6,504 nucleotides of DNA from CAYYNP01 sp964472545. GTDB lineage: Bacteria; Planctomycetota; Planctomycetia; Pirellulales; Thermoguttaceae. The notes beneath the pieces were generated by a model that made no database searches, had not been told where the DNA came from, and saw only the letters and a program-made list of their open reading frames with translations. A program made the position numbers and the translations under genes. Positions 1 through 5,302 of this stretch are shown here, one piece after another. Position 1 is the first letter of the stretch. Every line of letters begins with the position of its first letter. The stretch covers positions 1 through 6,504 of the forward strand of contig CAYYNP010000429.1 in the NCBI GenBank assembly GCA_964472545.1. Direction: 5' to 3'.

Positions 1-45
1 CCGGGCGAGCTCCCGGTCGATCTCAAGGGGCAGGCCGAGGGGTAG
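1..45 (+). other. Upstream in-frame coding remnant ending in TAG
   Basis: Frame 1 is open from the window edge and reads PGELPVDLKGQAEG before TAG at 43-45. Third codon positions are almost all G or C, as in the real genes here. The same frame continues past the stop as GEGMGDGKGEGKGEG, so the low-complexity Gly/Glu/Lys stretch begins before the stop. Either this is the tail of a separate upstream gene, or it is the upstream part of the coiled-coil gene at 55-963 interrupted by a nonsense change or sequencing error. I favour the second, because CAG in place of TAG would give GQGEG, a motif that recurs a few codons later. Confidence 0.5.
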
Positions 46-123
46 GGCGAAGGCATGGGGGACGGTAAGGGCGAGGGTAAAGGGGAGGGCAAAGGTCAAG
101 GTGAAGGCAAGGGGGAGGGCGAA
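46..123 (+). repeat. Purine-rich hexanucleotide repeat encoding Gly-Glu/Lys
   Basis: This is a degenerate 6-bp repeat of the form GG(N)(R)AR, almost entirely purine on the + strand, encoding alternating Gly with Glu, Lys or Gln. It starts directly after the TAG at 43-45 and includes the assigned start codon at 55. Such tracts are prone to copy-number change and to sequencing or assembly error. Confidence 0.8.
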
Positions 124-963
124 GCTCAGCCCCCGCAAGACCAAGACGGCAATCCGGCCCGAAAACGCCTCGAAGCGGCCGAACAGCGGATGCGAGAGGC
201 CGAGCAGAAGCTCAAAGACGCCGAACGCGAAGGGGCCGTCGCGAAGCAGGAAGAGGCCCTGCGCGAACTGGAAAAGGCCAAGGCCGAGTTGGAGGAAATC
301 CTCCGTCAGCTTCGCGAAGAAGAGATCATGCGAATGCTGGCCATGCTCGAGGCCCGCTTCCGCCGCATGCTCAAAGATCAGGTCGAAGTCTACGAAGGCA
401 CCAAGGTGTTGCACGGGATCTCCGAGACCGAAGGTGCCGAGAGCATCCACACCGACGCCCGACGCCTAAGCGATAAGGAACTGAAGATCGTCGTCGAGGC
501 CGACAAGGCCTTGGCGCTGTTCCGCGAGGACGGCACGGCGGTGGTCTTCCCCGAGGCCGTCGAACAGATACGCGACGACATGCAACAGGTCGCCTTGCGG
601 CTACAGCTCTCCAAAGTGGCCGAGACCACGCAGGTCATCGAAGAAGATATCATCGCCGCCTTGAAGGAGATGATCGAGGCCCTGCAAAAGGCCCAGGAGG
701 AGATGGAGGAGAAGGAGCAGAAGCCCGGCAAACCGCAAGAGGGCCAGCCGCAAGACCCGCCGCTGGTCGACATCCTGGCGGAGATCAAGATGATCCGCGC
801 GTTGCAGATGCGGGTCAATCGCCGTACCGACACCTACTCGAAGTTGATCGACGGCGAGCAGGCCGAAAACCCCGAGATCGTCGAGTTGCTCAAGGAACTC
901 GGCGAACGCGAAAAACGGATTGTCCGAGTTACCCGAGACCTCGAAATGGGGAGGAACAAATGA
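55..963 (+). CDS. Planctomycete coiled-coil protein with Gly/Glu/Lys-rich N-terminus (probably 5'-partial or interrupted)
   Basis: The first ATG in the open frame gives 302 residues. Residues 2-23 are an alternating G-x repeat (GKGEGKGEGKGQGEG). Residues 36 to about 107 form a highly charged predicted coiled coil, followed by a mixed segment (MLEARFRRMLKDQVEVYEG and the conserved-looking VFPEAVEQIRDDMQQVA). A second helix runs from about 195 to 218, then a Pro/Gln linker at about 219-236 and a last helical stretch to the end. There is no signal peptide or membrane segment after this ATG. The stop overlaps the next start as ATGA, so it is translationally coupled to the gene at 960. I recognise the pattern as a conserved planctomycete protein of unknown function; a scaffold role is only a guess from the coiled coils. 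The start is doubtful: the low-complexity repeat and coding-like sequence continue upstream through a TAG at 43-45, so the true protein is probably longer, perhaps with an export signal outside the window. Confidence 0.8.
   Translation: MGDGKGEGKGEGKGQGEGKGEGEAQPPQDQDGNPARKRLEAAEQRMREAEQKLKDAEREGAVAKQEEALRELEKAKAELEEILRQLREEEIMRMLAMLEARFRRMLKDQVEVYEGTKVLHGISETEGAESIHTDARRLSDKELKIVVEADKALALFREDGTAVVFPEAVEQIRDDMQQVALRLQLSKVAETTQVIEEDIIAALKEMIEALQKAQEEMEEKEQKPGKPQEGQPQDPPLVDILAEIKMIRALQMRVNRRTDTYSKLIDGEQAENPEIVELLKELGEREKRIVRVTRDLEMGRNK
950..955 (+). promoter_or_regulatory. Ribosome binding site (GGAGGA) for the gene at 960
   Basis: GGAGGA lies 4 nt before the ATG at 960 and inside the end of the preceding gene. 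It supports this start and gives the overlapping ATGA junction a real Shine-Dalgarno sequence, so the second gene can be initiated directly as well as by coupling. Confidence 0.75.
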
Positions 964-2015
964 ACGTTCGATATCCCAAACTAATTCTGGCAATGTTCGC
1001 CGTGTTACTGGCCGCAACGACGGCCGTCGCGGCTCCCGATCCGGACGTGCTCGAAAAGACGGCCGACTGGAAGGCCCCCAGCGTGGCCGACGTCCAGGCC
1101 CAAGCGCTGGCCTACTTGAAAGAACAGCAGGCCGACGCCGACGCCCTGGCCAAAGCGACGGAGCTATGGACCGACGTGCCGGAGGAACCCACCGGCGACG
1201 CGGTGCTCACCCGGCTGGCGGCGACGTTGGCGTTGGTCAATCGCGACGTGGCCGAGTTGATCAAGTTCTGCTCCAAGCCGAACACCCGGCTGGTGCAGCC
1301 CGAGCGGCCCTGGCTGACCGACGAGAAGACGCCGGAGTTGGTCGCCGCCAACATGCGCCTGCTCTACGGCCGCTGGCTGGTCCACCAGGAGTTGTTCGAC
1401 GAGGGCCTCGAGCAACTCACCGACCTGGAGCCGGGCGAGGTGGTCGCTCCCGCGTTGTTGCTCTTCTACCAGGGTGTGGCCCATCACACGCTGCTGGAGA
1501 AAGACGCCGGGCTGAAGGTGATCGATAAGCTGCTCGACGGTGCCGAGCAGAGCCCGCGGCGTTACGTGGCCGTGGCCCAACTCATGCAGCAGGACCTCGA
1601 AGGCCTCGAAGACGACACGCTCGACCACATCGCCCGACGGATGAAAGACGTCCGCCGCCGGCTGAACCTCGGCCGCGGGGGCAAAAAGGTCAAGGACGTC
1701 GAAGACGGCGTGATCAAATCACTCGACAAGCTGATCAAGAAGCTCGAAGAGCAGCAGAAGCAGCAAGGCGGCGGGGGCGGCGGCATGCAGGACAACATCC
1801 AGTCGTCGCGGCCCGCGCCGGACAGCATGCCCATCGGCGGTTTGGGCCCGGGCAACGTCGACCGCAAGCCGATCGGCGCCGAAAGCGGCTGGGGCGACCT
1901 GCCCCCGCGCGAACGCGAAGAGGCGATGCACGCCCTGGGACGCGACTTCCCGCCCAGCTATCGGGCGATCATCGAACAGTATTTCCGCAAACTGGCCGAA
2001 CAGGAATCGAAGTAG
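960..2015 (+). CDS. Exported helical-repeat protein of unknown function with C-terminal WG.LP..ER motif
   Basis: The product has 351 residues. A Sec signal peptide is clear: a basic n-region (MNVRYPK), a hydrophobic core LILAMFAVLLAATTAVA and probable cleavage after AVAA near residue 25. Residues about 60-230 are alpha-helical and look TPR-like, especially LYGRWLVHQELFDEGLEQL and FYQGVAHHTLLEKDAGLKV. A charged helix at about 225-268 leads to a Gly run (G270-G275) and a Pro/Gly linker. The C-terminus from W311 reads WGDLPPREREEAMHAL, then FPPSYRAIIEQYFRKLAE. I recall this type of C-terminal block from planctomycete proteins and from proteins of vWA/MoxR (Bat-type) clusters, which is knowledge and not proof of function. 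The gene starts inside the previous gene (ATGA) and ends 3 nt before the next, so it belongs to the operon. It is most likely periplasmic or envelope-associated. No catalytic motif is visible. Confidence 0.9.
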   Translation: MNVRYPKLILAMFAVLLAATTAVAAPDPDVLEKTADWKAPSVADVQAQALAYLKEQQADADALAKATELWTDVPEEPTGDAVLTRLAATLALVNRDVAELIKFCSKPNTRLVQPERPWLTDEKTPELVAANMRLLYGRWLVHQELFDEGLEQLTDLEPGEVVAPALLLFYQGVAHHTLLEKDAGLKVIDKLLDGAEQSPRRYVAVAQLMQQDLEGLEDDTLDHIARRMKDVRRRLNLGRGGKKVKDVEDGVIKSLDKLIKKLEEQQKQQGGGGGGMQDNIQSSRPAPDSMPIGGLGPGNVDRKPIGAESGWGDLPPREREEAMHALGRDFPPSYRAIIEQYFRKLAEQESK

Positions 2016-2018
2016 ATT

Positions 2019-3206
2019 ATGTACGCCCTATTGCTCGCCGCGGCGCTTGCGGCCGCGGGTCCCGAGGTCGAGGTCCGCACGTTGGCCGGCGAAACGTTCG
2101 CCGGGCCGCTGGTGGCCGTCGACGCCACCACGGTCACCGTCGAAACGGCCGACGGCCCGCAGGCGCTCGAGTTGGCCAAGTTGATGGCGCTGACGCCGAA
2201 ACAGCCGCCGGAGCCGCTTGAAGAGAAGCCGGCCGTCTGGATCGAGTTGCTCGACGGCTCGCAGCTTGCCGCCCGGCAGTACGCGGTCAAAGGCCGCCAG
2301 GCGACGATCACGCTGCTGGACGATCGCACCGTGGACGTTTCGACCGAGCACGTAATGCACGTGCGGCTGCAGGAACAGCCGGACGCCGTGGCGGCCGAAT
2401 GGTCGAAGCTGCTCGATATGGAAATCACCAAGGATCTCTTGGTGCTCCGCAAAGACGACGTGCTCGACTACCACAAGGGCATCTTGCAGGACGTGACCGA
2501 TACGGTGGTCGAGTTCGACCTCGACGGCGACACCTTGCCGGTCAAACGGACCAAGATCCACGCCGTGCGGTATTACCACCCGCCGGGTAGCGACCTGCCG
2601 GAGTCGGTTTGCCTGTTGATCGACGCGGCCGGTTCGCAGTGGGCCGTGCGATCGCTCGAACTGGCCGAGGAGTTGACGTGGACCACGCCCTGTGGGTTGG
2701 AGCTTAGTGCCGCGCCGGCCACGGTGGCCAAGCTCGACTTTTCCCGCGGCAAGATCATCTTCCTTAGCGATCTGGCGCCCGAGTCGGTCACCTTCACGCC
2801 CTACTTCGGCAACGGCAAAGACCTGCCCTTGCTGGCTCGGTTCTATGCCCCGCGCAGCGACAAGAGCCTGGAGTCCGGCCCGCTGCAACTCAAGGGCACG
2901 CAGTATGCCAAAGGCCTGGCCCTGCACAGCCGCACGGAGATCGTCTACCGCTTACCCGGCCGCTTCCGCCGCTTCAAAGCGATCGCCGGCATCGACGACG
3001 GCGTGCGTCCAGCCGGCCACGTGGAATTGACCATCCGCGGCGACGACGAGGTGCTCTGGGACCGGCCGCTGGGCGGATCCGACGACCCCGAGCCGATCGA
3101 TCTCGACCTGACCGGCGTCCGCCGGATTTCGATCCTGGTCGACTACGGCGAGAAACTCGACGTGGCCGATCACCTGGACCTTTGCGAAGCGAGGATCACC
3201 AAATGA
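2019..3206 (+). CDS. Exported NPCBM-domain protein with N-terminal beta-repeat region
   Basis: The product has 395 residues. The start is fixed because an in-frame TAG ends the previous gene two codons upstream. The N-terminus MYALLLAAALAAAG is a very short hydrophobic signal with no Arg or Lys, so export is likely but atypical. Residues about 17-244 appear to hold four degenerate repeats of a beta-rich unit (about 17-58, 73-117, 139-186 and 197-240), each starting with a hydrophobic strand, then a D/G turn and further strands, for example VEVRTLAGETFAGPLVAVD and VWIELLDGSQLAARQYAV. Residues about 245-395 match an NPCBM/NEW2 domain: FLSDLAPESV, KGLALHS (298-304), IVYRLPGRFRRFKAIAGIDDG, LTIRGDDEVLWD and a final ISILVDYGE..DVADHLDLCEARI. 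NPCBM domains are carbohydrate-binding-associated modules, so binding to glycan or a surface polymer is plausible. No enzyme domain is seen. The end overlaps the protease start as ATGA. Confidence 0.9.
   Translation: MYALLLAAALAAAGPEVEVRTLAGETFAGPLVAVDATTVTVETADGPQALELAKLMALTPKQPPEPLEEKPAVWIELLDGSQLAARQYAVKGRQATITLLDDRTVDVSTEHVMHVRLQEQPDAVAAEWSKLLDMEITKDLLVLRKDDVLDYHKGILQDVTDTVVEFDLDGDTLPVKRTKIHAVRYYHPPGSDLPESVCLLIDAAGSQWAVRSLELAEELTWTTPCGLELSAAPATVAKLDFSRGKIIFLSDLAPESVTFTPYFGNGKDLPLLARFYAPRSDKSLESGPLQLKGTQYAKGLALHSRTEIVYRLPGRFRRFKAIAGIDDGVRPAGHVELTIRGDDEVLWDRPLGGSDDPEPIDLDLTGVRRISILVDYGEKLDVADHLDLCEARITK
3191..3194 (+). promoter_or_regulatory. Ribosome binding site (GAGG) deciding the start at 3203
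   Basis: GAGG sits 8 nt before ATG 3203, within the last codons of the preceding gene. It supports the ATG at 3203 over an in-frame TTG at 3182, which would add seven residues (starting MRSEDHQ) in front of an otherwise normal signal peptide. Confidence 0.6.
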
Positions 3207-5272
3207 GACGTCTGATCGCCCTTGTGGTTGCCTTGGCGTCGATCGCCGCGGCGTGTTGCCCGGAGGCTCCGGCGGCGGATGCTCCAGCGCCGGACGTGGC
3301 GGCGGCAGCGGCAGAGTTGCCGGATACGGCTGCGGATACTTCGACCGATACGGTGGCAACCGACACGTCCGTCGACGCGCCACAACCACCTTCCGCCGTG
3401 TTGGAGGCGGAGGCCGCACGCATCGCCGTGATGGACAAGGCCAAGGACGCCGTGTTGGCGGTCTTCGCTGCCAGCGGACGCGGCGGGGGTTCCGGCGTGG
3501 TGATCTCGGCCGACGGCTTCGCACTGACCAACTTCCACGTCGTCAAGCCCTGCGGCAACGCGATGAAGTGCGGCATGGCCGACGGCAAACTCTACGACGC
3601 GGTGATCGTGGGCGTCGACCCCACCGGCGACGTGGCGTTGATCAAGCTCTTCGGACGCGACGACTTCCCCTTCGCCGACCTCGGCGACAGCGACCAACTC
3701 GAGGCGGGCGACTGGTGCTTCGCCATGGGCAACCCCTTCCTGCTGGCCACCGACTTCCAGCCCACGGTCACCTACGGCATCGTCTCCGGGACCCACCGCT
3801 ACCAATACCCCGCCGGCACGTTGCTGGAATACGCCGACTGCATCCAGACCGACGCCTCGATCAACCCGGGCAATTCCGGCGGGCCGCTGTTCAACGCCGA
3901 GGGGCAGTTGATCGGCATCAACGGCCGCGGCTCCTTCGAGAAACGCGGCCGGGTCAACGTGGGCGTAGCTTATGCCATCTCGATCAACCAGATCAAGAAC
4001 TTCCTCGGCTATCTGCACAGCGGACGGATCGTCGACCACGCCACGCTCGGGGCCCAGGTCAGCCGCGGCGAAGACGGCGCGGTCACCGTCAGCAACATCC
4101 TCGACTACTCCGACGCCTTCCGCCGAGGGCTGCGCTACGGCGACGAGATGGTCAGCTTCGGCGGCCGGCCCATCTCCACATCCAACGGATTCAAGAACGT
4201 CCTGGGCATCTACCCCAAGGGCTGGCAGATCCCGATGAGCTTCCGCCGCGAGGGCGAGCGTTACGACGTGCTGGTCCGGCTCCGCGGCGTGCATCGCGAA
4301 GACGAACTGATCGACAAGACCTCCGGCCGCTCGCGTAACGTACCAGTGCCCAAGCCGGACGACAAAGACAAGGACGGCAAGGACAAGGACGAAAAGAGCG
4401 AAGACGACAAGGACAAGCCGGACACACCCAAACCGGGCGCGGAGGAAGAACCGAAATCGGAAGACCCCAAGCCGGAGGAAACGCCGACCGAGGACGAGCC
4501 TGCCGAAGCCGAGCCGGTCGAAGATCCCAAGCCGGCCGAAGATCCGAAGCCGGCCGAAGATCCCAAACCGAATCCGCACCGCATTCCCATTCGTCCCGGC
4601 GGTCCCATGATCCGTCCGCCAACGCCGATGCCGGAGGTCGCCAAGAAGCACTTCGAGGCCAAGCGGGGCTTTTCCAATTACTACTTCAACAAGCTCCACC
4701 AGGATCGCGTCTGGGAGGCCTGGAAGGCCAAGGCCGACTTTGCCGGACTCGACGGTACCTGGTCGTTCGACGGCCAATCGGCGGGCGGACGGAGGTTCAG
4801 CTTCGAGTTGACCGACAACGCCGGCGTGATGCGACTGCTCAGTCCCGACACCGAGGTCAACTGGAACGCCGACGCCGGCCACGCCATCTCGCTGCTGCCG
4901 CGCAACAGCGGCGGGCTGCTGCCGGCGCTGAACCTCTGGCGCCGCTTCGCGCTGTTGAGCCCGGAGAAGTTCGACGAGGTGATCTACGTCGGCACGGCGC
5001 CGCTGGCCGGCCAGACGGAGTTGGCCGACGTGCTGGTGGCCACACAGAAGGACGTCGAGTGCCGCTTCTTCTTCGACCCGGCCGAAGGCCACCTGCTGGC
5101 GATGGAGTTTTGGCCCGAGGAAGACGTCGATCCCTGTGAGATTCTCTTCACCGATCATCGCGACGTCGACGGCCGCTCGCTGCCCGGCAAGATGGAAGTC
5201 CGCTACGGCAACGACCCCTACGGCACGCTGACCATCGACAACTACGACCTCCCCACGCCCGCCCAACCATGA
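3203..5272 (+). CDS. HtrA-like S1C serine protease with PDZ domain and C-terminal LolA/RseB-like domain
   Basis: The product has 689 residues from ATG 3203. The signal MRRLIALVVALASIAAACC is typical; AAA before C18 could be a weak lipobox, so it may be a lipoprotein. An Ala/Pro/Thr/Asp-rich spacer runs to about residue 65. The S1C protease domain (about 75-270) has an intact triad: H112 in TNFHVV, D143 in DPTGDVALIKL and S225 in NPGNSGGPLF. A PDZ domain follows (about 280-363, LGAQVSR then DAFRRGLRYGDEMVSFGG). A linker at about 380-477 is first KDKD/ED-rich, then repeats EDPKPA, then becomes Pro-rich. The C-terminal domain (about 479-689) resembles LolA/LppX/RseB-type lipoprotein-binding folds: FFFDPAEGHLLAMEF, then TDHRDVDGRSLPGKMEVRYG. 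That fold assignment is pattern-based inference. It is longer than DegP or DegS because of the added domain. Role: proteolysis or quality control in the envelope, with the PDZ binding C-termini or regulating. Pairs of Cys occur at 117/123 and 620/645. It is coupled to the NPCBM gene by ATGA. Confidence 0.92.
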   Translation: MRRLIALVVALASIAAACCPEAPAADAPAPDVAAAAAELPDTAADTSTDTVATDTSVDAPQPPSAVLEAEAARIAVMDKAKDAVLAVFAASGRGGGSGVVISADGFALTNFHVVKPCGNAMKCGMADGKLYDAVIVGVDPTGDVALIKLFGRDDFPFADLGDSDQLEAGDWCFAMGNPFLLATDFQPTVTYGIVSGTHRYQYPAGTLLEYADCIQTDASINPGNSGGPLFNAEGQLIGINGRGSFEKRGRVNVGVAYAISINQIKNFLGYLHSGRIVDHATLGAQVSRGEDGAVTVSNILDYSDAFRRGLRYGDEMVSFGGRPISTSNGFKNVLGIYPKGWQIPMSFRREGERYDVLVRLRGVHREDELIDKTSGRSRNVPVPKPDDKDKDGKDKDEKSEDDKDKPDTPKPGAEEEPKSEDPKPEETPTEDEPAEAEPVEDPKPAEDPKPAEDPKPNPHRIPIRPGGPMIRPPTPMPEVAKKHFEAKRGFSNYYFNKLHQDRVWEAWKAKADFAGLDGTWSFDGQSAGGRRFSFELTDNAGVMRLLSPDTEVNWNADAGHAISLLPRNSGGLLPALNLWRRFALLSPEKFDEVIYVGTAPLAGQTELADVLVATQKDVECRFFFDPAEGHLLAMEFWPEEDVDPCEILFTDHRDVDGRSLPGKMEVRYGNDPYGTLTIDNYDLPTPAQP
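4520..4570 (+). repeat. 18-bp in-frame tandem repeat encoding EDPKPA
   Basis: There are two near-identical 18-bp units (4520-4537 and 4538-4555, one mismatch) and a partial third (4556-4570), encoding EDPKPAEDPKPAEDPKP in the linker of the protease. The unit is a multiple of three, so copy-number change would alter linker length without shifting the frame. Confidence 0.85.
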
Positions 5273-5302
5273 TAGCCCAACCCTGATAGCCCAACCATGC
5301 AA
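5261..5302 (+). repeat. 14-bp tandem repeat spanning the protease stop and the next gene's start
   Basis: Three copies of GCCCAACC(A/C)TGATA lie at 5261-5274, 5275-5288 and 5289-5302; the last copy ends in GCAA. Copy 1 holds the protease stop TGA (5270-5272) overlapped by an ATG at 5269. Copy 2 holds TGATAG, which closes the mini-ORF ATG..TGA (5269-5286, MIAQP). Copy 3 holds the ATG at 5297 used by the next gene. No Shine-Dalgarno sequence is present. Confidence 0.85.

Noticed and set aside
2028..2927. A 299-codon minus-strand open frame opposite the NPCBM gene
   Set aside because: The + strand gene there has a recognisable domain and operon spacing. The antisense product is Arg/Gly/Gln-rich with no motif or export signal.
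3182..3202. TTG start giving a seven-residue longer protease
   Set aside because: ATG 3203 has GAGG at a suitable distance, forms the same ATGA junction seen elsewhere in the operon and gives a normal signal peptide.
3253..4338. A 361-codon + strand open frame overlapping the protease gene
   Set aside because: The translation is dominated by Arg, Gly and Pro, as expected from an out-of-frame reading of GC-rich coding sequence.
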